Positions 1 to 8,100 of a stretch of 54,533 nt of DNA are shown here, piece by piece (the stretch's first letter is position 1; each line of letters begins with the position of its first letter). Where the stretch lies: NCBI GenBank assembly GCA_017460105.1, contig JAFUBS010000012.1:1-54533 (forward strand), given 5' to 3'. Under the pieces are notes generated by a model. It was given only the letters and a program-made list of their open reading frames with translations. It was not told the origin of the DNA and searched no databases. Source of the stretch: Candidatus Saccharimonadota bacterium. Lineage in GTDB: Bacteria; Patescibacteriota; Saccharimonadia; Saccharimonadales; Saccharimonadaceae. Made by a program: the position numbers and the translations under genes.

Positions 1-77
1 AATCTAGTACAATAAATATAAGAATTATTAGAATTATTAGAATAATTATTATAAGTAATGAAGGTTAATTAACTACC

Positions 78-1544
78 ATGTCTATCTCTCCATACAAAGT
101 AACCCTAGGCACATCTATTGGTGTTACTACTATGCTAGGACTATTTAGCCTTATGCCTAGTGTCATCGCTACTACTAGTTCTTCGTCTAAGAATGCAGTA
201 GTAACTGTAGGAGCCTCTTGTTCTATGGATAGTACTGTCTCTTCTGCTCATACTGCTACTATCGCTCCTGGTGGTTATAATAAAGAAATAGGTCTAACTA
301 ATGTCGCTATTACCTGTAATGATAATGGTGGCTATGCTATCTATGCTATAGGCTTTGGTGATGATACACTAGGTAATAATGTCCTTCATAGTACTACTAC
401 TGGTACTACTGACATTAATACTGGTAATGACTTTGCCAGTGCTACTAGTAGCTATAGCTCTAATACTTCACAATGGGCTATGCAGGTAAATAATGTCTCT
501 GGTTCTTCTATTCCTACTATTGTTAATAACTTTGATTCATTATCCTTAGTTCCTACTACCTATACCAAAGTAGCAGAGTACAATGCAGCTACTACTGCCT
601 CCTCTACTTCTGCTATTACTACTAAGTATGGTGCTTATATTGCTATAGGCCATCCTGCTGGTACTTATACTGGCAAAGTAAAGTATACACTTGTGCATCC
701 GAGTGAGGCGACACCGAAAGTACCACCAGCATCATGCAGTAAAGCAATTCCAAACATCTCGTATATGCAGGACATCAATTCATCCAACAAAAGTACAGTT
801 CTTAACTCGTTAACCGAAGGGGAAGCCTACTATGTACGCGACTCTCGTGATGAAGAGCCTTACTGTGTGTCTAAGTTGAAGGATGGGAATTTGTGGATGC
901 TAGATAACTTGAGATTAGACCTCACAGATTCTACCACTATGGCTGCCATAACTGCATCCAATACTAATGCAACCGAAGTTTCTCTCACTAGCCTTCGCAA
1001 TGGCAATAGAAGTACTGGAGTTCAATACGCCTCTTCTGGCTTCGTTGCTTGGGACTCTTCAGACGAGAACAAGGCAAATGTCTTCAACCAAGCCAAAGCT
1101 AATGCTGCTTCTAAAGACACTGTAGTCACTAGCTATGGCTATGGCAGTGGCAAAGTAGGAATATATTACAACTATTGTGCAGCATCTGCCGGTTCATACT
1201 GTTATGATTCTGGTGCTGCTCCAGCAGACACTAACGCTTCGCAGGATATCTGCCCAGCAGGTTGGCGTATGCCTACTGGTGGTAGCAGTGGAGAATACGA
1301 TACACTATATACAGCATATAGTAGTAGCAATGCTATTAATTTCAGAAACGCCCTTTCTACTCCCCTCTCTGGCGTCTTCAGCTATGGCTCGGCCGGCGCT
1401 CAGGGCGCGCGTGGCATCTTCTGGTCCTCTACGAGGGTCAATGGCAGCAATATGTACTACCTCTACGTTGATTCGTCCGATGTGATTCGTCTGTACTTCA
1501 GCAATCGTGACTACGCTTATTCAATACGTTGCTTGCTCAAATAA
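78..1544 (+). CDS. secreted FISUMP-domain surface protein
   Basis: 488 aa. An N-terminal hydrophobic segment (about residues 14-31) looks like a signal peptide. Residues about 32-215 are a Ser/Thr/Gly-rich domain with few charges. From about residue 222 the protein follows the FISUMP pattern (Fibrobacter succinogenes major paralogous domain): paired Cys, LWMLDNLR, CPAGWRMPTGG, FWSSTR and a final SIRCLLK. The family is extracellular and its binding partner is unknown. The first half (to about base 690) uses T-rich Thr/Ser/Gly codons almost exclusively, while the FISUMP half has mixed codons, which suggests a mosaic. It is paralogous to the gene at the other end of the window on the opposite strand; the last ~45 codons of the two differ in a patterned way (see findings). 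The ATG at 78 has only a weak GAAGG upstream, so the start is probable rather than certain. Confidence 0.85.
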   Translation: MSISPYKVTLGTSIGVTTMLGLFSLMPSVIATTSSSSKNAVVTVGASCSMDSTVSSAHTATIAPGGYNKEIGLTNVAITCNDNGGYAIYAIGFGDDTLGNNVLHSTTTGTTDINTGNDFASATSSYSSNTSQWAMQVNNVSGSSIPTIVNNFDSLSLVPTTYTKVAEYNAATTASSTSAITTKYGAYIAIGHPAGTYTGKVKYTLVHPSEATPKVPPASCSKAIPNISYMQDINSSNKSTVLNSLTEGEAYYVRDSRDEEPYCVSKLKDGNLWMLDNLRLDLTDSTTMAAITASNTNATEVSLTSLRNGNRSTGVQYASSGFVAWDSSDENKANVFNQAKANAASKDTVVTSYGYGSGKVGIYYNYCAASAGSYCYDSGAAPADTNASQDICPAGWRMPTGGSSGEYDTLYTAYSSSNAINFRNALSTPLSGVFSYGSAGAQGARGIFWSSTRVNGSNMYYLYVDSSDVIRLYFSNRDYAYSIRCLLK

Positions 1545-1551
1545 CAAAAAT

Positions 1552-1592
1552 CCCCCGAGGGTCAAAAGCGGCGGAGTACCGCAACTCGGGGG
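1552..1592 (-). terminator. stem-loop terminator of the 1647-2009 gene
   Basis: CCCCCGAG (1552-1559) pairs with CTCGGGGG (1585-1592) and encloses a small GCGG/CCGC hairpin (1571-1582). On the minus strand the stem is followed by ATTTTTG, so it fits a terminator for the minus-strand gene. Two further small inverted repeats, TGCCC/GGGCA (1595-1608) and GGCTA/TAGCC (1614-1636), lie between it and that gene. Confidence 0.6.
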
Positions 1593-1646
1593 AGTGCCCT
1601 TACGGGCAACTATGGCTAAAGAGTCCCAGCATAGCCGGGAGGAGCA

Positions 1647-2009
1647 TCATCTAATGCGATTTCGGCGGTCTTCTATGATTGATCGTTTCATCGCCTGCCC
1701 AGCTTTCGCTGTGCCGACGAGCAATACTCCATAGAGTGTTGCTATCACTAAGATAGCAACTGGAGCGAGAATTACGCCATATACCGGATCCATCGAATCC
1801 GTCATGTGATTCTCCAGAAACGTTGCAATATCTCCCATGCGGAAATATAACGCAACTGCGGAACCAATCGCTCCGATAGTCGCAAATCCCCGAAGAGCCT
1901 TGCGTTTCAAATGGATAAATCCATTTCCGCTACTCTTACTACGAGTAGTGGCAAATCCTATCACGAAGAAAACAACCACAATAATAGCCATAATAATAAC
2001 AATGTTCAT
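1647..2009 (-). CDS. small membrane protein of unknown function
   Basis: 120 aa. I do not recognise a family. There are three hydrophobic segments: residues about 2-21, about 40-57 and about 77-101. A basic stretch (RSKSSGNG...KRK) follows the first, and the C-terminus is highly basic (KRSIIEDRRNRIR). The start is supported by a G-rich Shine-Dalgarno (GGGGGTG) before ATG. It is transcribed alone from a strong promoter (2120-2148) through a ~100-nt leader and ends at the stem-loop at 1552-1592. It converges on the FISUMP gene. Confidence 0.75.
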   Translation of the reverse strand: MNIVIIMAIIVVVFFVIGFATTRSKSSGNGFIHLKRKALRGFATIGAIGSAVALYFRMGDIATFLENHMTDSMDPVYGVILAPVAILVIATLYGVLLVGTAKAGQAMKRSIIEDRRNRIR

Positions 2010-2119
2010 TTTAACACCCCCATTCCATTGTTATATTTCTTAATCTACAAAGCCAGTCTCCACCTGGTCTTCACCTCTGATTAGCCCCTGACTACCGTCA
2101 CAAACCAATCTATGCCCTA

Positions 2120-2148
2120 ATTATATCACAAATAGGTAAAAAAGTCAA
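2120..2148 (-). promoter_or_regulatory. sigma70 promoter with ~100-nt leader for the 1647-2009 gene
   Basis: -35 TTGACT (2143-2148), 17-bp spacer, -10 TATAAT (2120-2125) preceded by TTTGTGA. The RNA would begin near 2113, leaving a ~100-nt leader to the ATG at 2009. The leader contains at least one small hairpin (CCAG/CTGG), so it may carry regulation. Confidence 0.7.
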
Positions 2149-2195
2149 GAACACCAACAACCAACCACCGAAAGGCACCAAAATCCGATACAACC

Positions 2196-2930
2196 CTACT
2201 CGCTATTCGCCTTCACTTGCTCGTAATCAATACCGTAATTGGCATATTGCAGCTTCATAAATGCCTCGTCCACTGCCGCAGCCGCAGACTTTAATGGGTC
2301 TTTATTCTCTACTGGGAGGATTATAAATTTCAGCGGCTTGTTCTTGCCACCGCAAATCTCCATCGTATCACCATAGGCTAGTTCGCTCGAGATTGTCACC
2401 TCACGCACGCCGCCAAGCCTCATTCCAGCTACACCCTGATTCCATCCTTCAATCATACCAACCGAAGCATCCAGTGCCTTCGCAAAGGACGTCGGATTCT
2501 TACTGTCATCAAACGACGAGTCAAAAATCGTCTCATCCGCACACCAGCCCACATAATACGCTAAGTAATCTTTGTCTGTTGCCTCGAGCTTGTGTCCATC
2601 GCCTTTCAGTAAATCTTTGGTCGAGACTCCACCGCTATTCGCCGCCGCCTCGTTATAAGACTTGATATTATCTTTATAAGCAATAAACTTAGCATAATCA
2701 TCCGCAGAGACCTTCTTGAATTCCTTCATAGCCTCTTCGTATTCTTTCTCGTACTGCGCCTTTTTCTCGTCCGAAATAGTCGACTGTGGCGCACTAGAAT
2801 CCGCGCTCGACTTATTCCCGTTAATTACTATTGCTGCGTAAGACGCAATCATTGACCCCACCATAATTACCGCAATCGCACCGATTAAAATGCGTTGCTT
2901 CAAACTTGTTTTTAGCTCCATCTCTTCCAT
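2196..2930 (-). CDS. membrane-anchored FKBP-type peptidyl-prolyl isomerase
   Basis: 244 aa. Residues about 13-37 form one transmembrane segment with a short cytoplasmic N-terminus, followed by a charged helical linker (about 50-95) and an FKBP fold (about 105-210). The fold shows IFDSSFDD, VGMIEGWNQGVAGMRLGG and ELAYG, which are FKBP active-site segments. It should catalyse proline isomerisation of exported proteins on the outer face. C130 and C193 could form a disulfide. It lies where secY would normally follow rplO, but a terminator and its own promoter separate it from the ribosomal genes. ATG at 2930 sits 7 bases after a TATAAT box, so the mRNA is probably leaderless; a second ATG is three codons in. 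Confidence 0.88.
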   Translation of the reverse strand: MEEMELKTSLKQRILIGAIAVIMVGSMIASYAAIVINGNKSSADSSAPQSTISDEKKAQYEKEYEEAMKEFKKVSADDYAKFIAYKDNIKSYNEAAANSGGVSTKDLLKGDGHKLEATDKDYLAYYVGWCADETIFDSSFDDSKNPTSFAKALDASVGMIEGWNQGVAGMRLGGVREVTISSELAYGDTMEICGGKNKPLKFIILPVENKDPLKSAAAAVDEAFMKLQYANYGIDYEQVKANSE

Positions 2931-2937
2931 AACCCAA

Positions 2938-2943
2938 ATTATA
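2938..2943 (-). promoter_or_regulatory. leaderless promoter of the FKBP gene
   Basis: TATAAT preceded by TTTTTGTGT and ending 7 bases before the ATG at 2930. No Shine-Dalgarno can fit. The T-tract of the rplO terminator runs directly into this box. Confidence 0.7.
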
Positions 2944-2947
2944 ACAC

Positions 2948-2976
2948 AAAAATAGCCCCGCTGGGAGCTATTTTTG
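2948..2976 (-). terminator. terminator after rplO
   Basis: AAAAATAGC (2948-2956) and GCTATTTTT (2967-2975) form a hairpin with a GC-rich upper stem and A/T tracts on both sides. It ends the spc operon on the minus strand. Confidence 0.85.
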
Positions 2977-2989
2977 TAATTTTAAGAAA

Positions 2990-3454
2990 TTATTCAGCTT
3001 TCTTGGCTGGTTTTTGCAAGATTTCAACTTTCTTGAACGAACCACCTGCCTTCTTGATTGCTTGAATAGCAGTCTTCGAAGCGAATTGCGTTTCTAGTTC
3101 AATCTTGCTCTTTAGCTCGCCACGAGTGATTACCTTTACTTTCACAAATGGTGAAGAGATTAGGCTATTCTCAGCTAGCACGTAGTTGTCAACCTTACCC
3201 TTGAGGTCGTTCAGGCGATCTGTATAAACCACCTCGGCCTTAGTGTGGAAAGATTTGAAACCTTTGAGCTTTGGCACAGCTTGCATAATTGCGCGCTGAC
3301 CACCCATGAACCCAGCTGGCATCTTGCGATGGCCCGTACGAGCCTTCTGGCCCTTAGTACCACGACCAGCGGTCTTGCCCTGACCAGCCGAGATACCACG
3401 TCCCTTACGAGACGGGCGAGTATTCTTCTCTACTACTAAATCATTATATTTCAT
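2990..3454 (-). CDS. rplO: 50S ribosomal protein L15
   Basis: 154 aa, normal length. It is a late-assembling protein of the large subunit that binds 23S rRNA. The Gly/Arg/Lys-rich N-terminal extension (about residues 15-42, RKGRGISAGQGKTAGRGTKG) and the GFMGGQ turn are typical. The start overlaps the rpsE stop as TAATG, so it is translationally coupled. rpmD (L30), which usually lies between rpsE and rplO, is absent. It is the last ribosomal gene before the terminator. Confidence 0.97.
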   Translation of the reverse strand: MKYNDLVVEKNTRPSRKGRGISAGQGKTAGRGTKGQKARTGHRKMPAGFMGGQRAIMQAVPKLKGFKSFHTKAEVVYTDRLNDLKGKVDNYVLAENSLISSPFVKVKVITRGELKSKIELETQFASKTAIQAIKKAGGSFKKVEILQKPAKKAE

Positions 3455-4212
3455 TACTTAGTCTCCTTCTTCGCAGACTTCTTTGCTACTGACTTTGCAG
3501 TCTTGTCGGCAGCCTTAGCAGCTGGCTTTGCAGCCTTTGCTGCAGTCTTCCTCGCTGGAGCCTCGGCCTTCTCGGCCTTAGCTGGCTTTGCGACAGCCTT
3601 GTCAGACTTCACGCCAGTCCACTCATTACGTGGCACCTGTGCACGAAGACCCTCAATTACTGCATAAGCAATGTTTACCTTGTTGGTACTACCAAGTGAC
3701 TTAGAAATCAAATTCTTTACACCGGTAAGACCCATGATTGAACGCACTGTACCGCCAGCGATAATACCAGTACCAGGAGCAGCAGGTTTCATCAATACAT
3801 CTGCGCCAGTTACCTTAGTACGGGTTTCGTGACAAATCGTCTCGCCATTCATATTGAAGGTAATCATAGATTTCTTTGCCTTCGATGTAGCCTTTGCAAC
3901 TGCAGTAGTCACATCGTTACCTTTAGCGACACCTACGCCTACCTTGTTCTTGTGGTTGCCAATCGCTACGAGTGCTTTGAAGCGCATGCGACGACCACCG
4001 GCCACAGTACGCGACACGCGGTCTACGGCGATAGTAATCTCGTCAAATTCCTTTGGACCAGCCTCAGCTTTGACACGATCACGACGACCACGACGCTCCA
4101 TTCTACGACCAGAAATATCGCGGGTGTGCTTGCCGGCAGCAACCTTGTCTTCCATTTTGAGGGTGCCGGACTTGTTAATTACTCTTGGAGTTTTCTTTTC
4201 AGCTTCTGCCAT
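3454..4212 (-). CDS. rpsE: 30S ribosomal protein S5 with long Lys/Ala tail
   Basis: About 252 aa. The double-stranded-RNA-binding N-terminal half and the C-terminal S5 fold (KVGVGVAKGNDVTTAVAKA, PAAPGTGIIAGGTVRSI) are clear. S5 acts in decoding accuracy and mRNA unwinding at the entry tunnel. The protein has an unusual ~50-residue Lys/Ala/Pro-rich C-terminal tail; most S5 proteins stop near 165-170 aa. I chose MAEAEKK at 4212 because the longer frame runs into rplR, which ends at 4214. Confidence 0.96.
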   Translation of the reverse strand: MAEAEKKTPRVINKSGTLKMEDKVAAGKHTRDISGRRMERRGRRDRVKAEAGPKEFDEITIAVDRVSRTVAGGRRMRFKALVAIGNHKNKVGVGVAKGNDVTTAVAKATSKAKKSMITFNMNGETICHETRTKVTGADVLMKPAAPGTGIIAGGTVRSIMGLTGVKNLISKSLGSTNKVNIAYAVIEGLRAQVPRNEWTGVKSDKAVAKPAKAEKAEAPARKTAAKAAKPAAKAADKTAKSVAKKSAKKETK

Positions 4213-4213
4213 A

Positions 4214-4543
4214 TTAGAACTTAAGTCCTTCCTTGCGAGCAGCGTCAGCAAGTGCGCTCATTCTGCCTGCATATAATTTAGAACCGCGATCAAATACGAC
4301 TTTTTCAACCTTCGCAGCTTTCGCTTTCTTAGCGATTTCGGCGCCAATCTTAGCGGCTTTTTCGGTCTTTGTACCAGTCATTTTGGCACCAACCGTAGTT
4401 GCATATGCCAAAGTAACTTTCTTGTCGTCATCAATCACTTGCGCGGTAATGTGAAGGTTCGAAAAATGAACCGAAAGGCGTGGGCGTTCTGCCGTGCCAT
4501 GAATCTTTGCACGAGTACGTGCAGCTCTATATTCGCTTTTCAT
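4214..4543 (-). CDS. rplR: 50S ribosomal protein L18
   Basis: 109 aa, slightly short. It binds 5S rRNA with L5 in the central protuberance. Family features are [19 protein letters not shown] near the N-terminus, [19 protein letters not shown] and the final GLKF. It begins within the rplF stop (TAATG overlap) and ends two bases before rpsE. Confidence 0.96.
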   Translation of the reverse strand: MKSEYRAARTRAKIHGTAERPRLSVHFSNLHITAQVIDDDKKVTLAYATTVGAKMTGTKTEKAAKIGAEIAKKAKAAKVEKVVFDRGSKLYAGRMSALADAARKEGLKF

Positions 4544-5079
4544 TATTTCTTCCCTGCCTTTCCAGCCTTGCGGATGATTACTTCATCTACATACTTGATG
4601 CCTTTACCCTTGTATGGCTCTGGCTTCTTGAGGCTGCGGATTTCTGCGGCTACCTGACCGACCTTTTGCTTGTCGATACCTGACACCGTGATCTCCATTT
4701 TATTGGTAGTAAGCTGGACACCTTCTGGGGCTTTGTATTTCACTGGATGTGAAAAACCGAGCGCCATCTCGATTTCTTGTCCACCGCCTGATAGACGAAA
4801 ACCTACACCGTTAATTTCTAGTTTTTTCTCGTAGCCCTTGGTGACACCAATCACAGCATTGTTAATCAATGCGCGTTGTAAGCCATGCCAAGCCCGAGAT
4901 TTTGGCTCGTCATCCTTGCGGGTGACGATCACCTGAGTGCCCTCGACCTTCGTTGTGGTCTGAGGCTGAACCGGAACGATGAGCTGACCCTTCGGTCCAG
5001 CAACAGTAATTTCGCTGTCGCCGACCGTGATTGTCACTCCCGCCGGAATATCGATGGGTTGTTTTCCGATACGACTCAT
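4543..5079 (-). CDS. rplF: 50S ribosomal protein L6
   Basis: 178 aa, normal length, with the two repeated L6 folds and the signature [14 protein letters not shown] near residues 151-164. It sits near the factor-binding site of the large subunit. The Shine-Dalgarno GGAAG lies just before ATG 5079. Unlike the standard spc operon, it is not cotranscribed with rpsH: a terminator and a strong promoter precede it, after the inserted adhesin gene, and it heads the rplF-rplR-rpsE-rplO unit. Confidence 0.97.
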   Translation of the reverse strand: MSRIGKQPIDIPAGVTITVGDSEITVAGPKGQLIVPVQPQTTTKVEGTQVIVTRKDDEPKSRAWHGLQRALINNAVIGVTKGYEKKLEINGVGFRLSGGGQEIEMALGFSHPVKYKAPEGVQLTTNKMEITVSGIDKQKVGQVAAEIRSLKKPEPYKGKGIKYVDEVIIRKAGKAGKK

Positions 5080-5106
5080 ATCTTCCTTTACTTTAATATC
5101 TCTACA

Positions 5107-5135
5107 ATTATATCACAAAAAAGAGGTCATGGCAA
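5107..5135 (-). promoter_or_regulatory. strong promoter of rplF nested in the adhesin terminator
   Basis: -35 TTGCCA (5130-5135), exactly 17 bp, -10 TATAAT (5107-5112). The -35 hexamer is the loop of the terminator hairpin and the T-tract forms part of the spacer. Transcription should start near 5100, about 20 bases before the rplF ATG. Confidence 0.8.
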
Positions 5136-5146
5136 CCTCTTTTTTG
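5116..5146 (-). terminator. bidirectional terminator between the adhesin gene and rplF
   Basis: AAAAAAGAGGT and ACCTCTTTTTT form an 11-bp stem around a 7-base loop, with A/T tracts on both sides. On the minus strand it ends the adhesin transcript. Confidence 0.85.
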
Positions 5147-5157
5147 TTGGACTATCA

Positions 5158-8100
5158 TTACTTAGCGTTGTTTTTGCGACGCTTCGCGGCCTTAATGATT
5201 AAGACCACCACGCCTAACGATAGGACGCTAAACGCACCGGCTATTTCATATCCAAGTGCACTAGCTTCGGCATTATCCTCAGCCTTGGTCATTTTACCAG
5301 TCTCTGGAGTATCTGGCACATCACCACCGTGACCTTCTTTGCGCATATTTACTACCGTCAAAGTCAAGTCTTCCTCGTTCCAAGTGTAGTTATCACTACC
5401 ACTCTTTTCGATCGTACAGGTCTTGGCATAAGTATTAGTCAAAGTATCCATGTCGATACCAGTTAGTTCGCTGCTACAAGTAGTCACCATTGTAGCCGAA
5501 CCTTCAGCTAATTTATACTCATCCAAGGTCTTAGTTTCGGCAATCTCGTACTCGAATGTCTCTTCTTTCTCGTCGGCAGAAACCGGGATATTTACCACGA
5601 TTTGACCATCTTCGTCAGTCACTTCTTCTTCACCGTTTATCTCAAAGGTGACACCAGCTAGAACTAGGCTCTCCTCATTGATTTTAACAAGTGTAAACTC
5701 CTCAGCTCCTTCGTAGATAATCTCGTCAGTTGCCTCAGTCCAAGTATTGGTAATTTCAAATTCCGAAATACTCTTTTCCCAACTTCCCTTAATGGCGTCA
5801 TCTTCACCAAGCACCACAATGATGCTCTCGCCTTCTTCGAATGCCATTTCGCCAATTGCCGACTCCTGTACCGAATAGACAATTTCTTCGCCGTCTTCGT
5901 ACTTATAAAGTCCGCTGAAGGTAAATGTCCATTCGTCGTTCTGACCGGCAACGATAGATGCAGTATCAATAGTCTGGCCATTCGCAAGTAACTCTACCAT
6001 TACAAAAGTTGGTCTCACGAGCTCGTTATTATTACCAGCCCAAATCTTTTTGACCTTTAGCTCACCAGTTTCATTATACATCTCTGGGATATGCTTATTG
6101 GTAATCACGTTATCTTCGATTGTTACAGTATAATCGTCATCACCACTAAACTCTGTACATTCAATTGCATCGCCCTCACCGCTACAAGTTGATGCCTCGA
6201 CGATTTCATATTCAATTAATTCACCATCAGCATTCTTCTCAGGCAAGTCAGCGAAGGCATAATCCTTATCTTGCAATGCAAGTTCTTCGTATGCCACGAA
6301 TTTGCCTTCATCATTCTTCACTGCCACATAGTAACCCTCGTAGTTTTGACGCAAGCCATCGCGATTGTCTTCATCGTCCCACTTCTTAGACGCTTCTACA
6401 CTGACCGACTTATAAATATTCGTGAATGTATTGTCATATTCCGAAACGTTCAAATCAAGCGTACCAGTCTTACTATTAAATGATACTTCGATTGTAAATG
6501 AGATTCCACCTACTACCTCGTCGGCTGGCTCTACGCTAGGCACATCAAAGGTTTCTTTTACTACATAGCTATAGGTTTTGCCAGCGTCTTGTTCGCTAAA
6601 TTCGATCGTACCGAAGTTTACAGTATGATCCTTAGTATCGCTCTTTACGACCAAGGAATCGGTCTCCGGCATCGGAGCACCATCACTGCCAGTAATCGTA
6701 AAGGTGAATTCGTCTGTATCTTTCCAATCACGGCCCTCTAGCACCTTGACGAATGCTAATTCGTTATCAGCACCATAAGTCTTGGTGTCTTCATATAGAT
6801 TGTAAATAGTCTGGGATGTCTTGGAATAAGTTTGAGAATCAATCACGAGTGCGCCCTCACCATTGTCAGATACCTCAATCGTTACCTCAATATCTTCATC
6901 ACCAGCCTGTCTCGATACGCCATGGCGGAATGCACTAGAGCCATCCTCGTTCTTGGTCTTTTCGGTAATCACATATCTGTAAGTACCGGCCTTGGTGATG
7001 TTTACAACGAATTCTGCCGTATTGCCAGACAGAGTCACATTCTTACTGTCGATTATCTCACCATTACCAATCAATTGGAATTCAAAGTTATCTCTATCAA
7101 TCCAGAATTGCTCATAACCTTGTACGAAATCCTTGAATGCCAAAATCCTTGCTTCTACTGGCGAAACTTTGTAATCATTTTCAAACGTGACTTCTGTTTC
7201 TGTACCAGCAACAATCGTACCAGTTTTAGTCGTGGTTTCGCCATCGTTAAAGCCATCCTTGGCATCTTCTACGATTTCATAGTACCAATCCTTGGCAATG
7301 TTCTTAAACTCTTTGCTCTCATCGTGCTTCAAGGTAAACGTTTCAGTTCTTACAGCCTCAGCATCACCTTGCTTCTTGTAGAAATTCACCGTGAAGTTAA
7401 ACATTTTCGTTCTGGCTTGGTCGAGATCACCACTCGTAGCAGTAACTTCCTTTGTAATCTTCAAGTCGCCAGATTCAAGGTAGTTGGTAACTGTTGCGGT
7501 CGAGCTTGCGTTACCAAATACCTCGGCTACGCCTTCCTTATCCTCCGTACCATCATACATGACAACCAAATAATCAACTTCGTTCTTAGTATAGCCTTCT
7601 GGCAATTTCTCGCTTACTTCAAAGGTTGTACCAGTTGGGACATCGGTTACCATGATTTTCTGGTTGACCTTAATTGTCTCGGTAATTACACCGCCAGTAT
7701 AGGCCTTCTTTTCGCTCCTATCAATCACCGAACCGTCATCACCGTAAGTATAAATACGATATTGTCCAGAGTCTGAACCAGTCAAAGTGACCGTGATTTC
7801 ATATTCGTCTTCAATAGTAGTGTCTTCTTCGCCGTTGTTCATTACCTTCTTACCGACCAAGATACCACCATTCAATGTGTTCTCTGCCGACAAAGTTGTT
7901 AGCTCATCCTCGCTGATTTCCGCAGTAGTAAACGTACCGTCTTCACTGAAGACTACATCATGGATACCACCATCGTCCACAATCATTGGATGATACTTGC
8001 GCTTAGTGATATGATAGTGATTCGAACCGCCATCGTTCAAATCGTACGATTCATTATCGAATTCATAATCATGTCCTGGCTCAAGAATAACATATTCGTA

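Noticed and set aside
6832-7776. 314-codon open frame on the plus strand opposite the adhesin gene
   Set aside because: It is antisense to a clear adhesin, shows no family motif, and has no promoter or SD; long antisense frames arise from the codon bias of the real gene.
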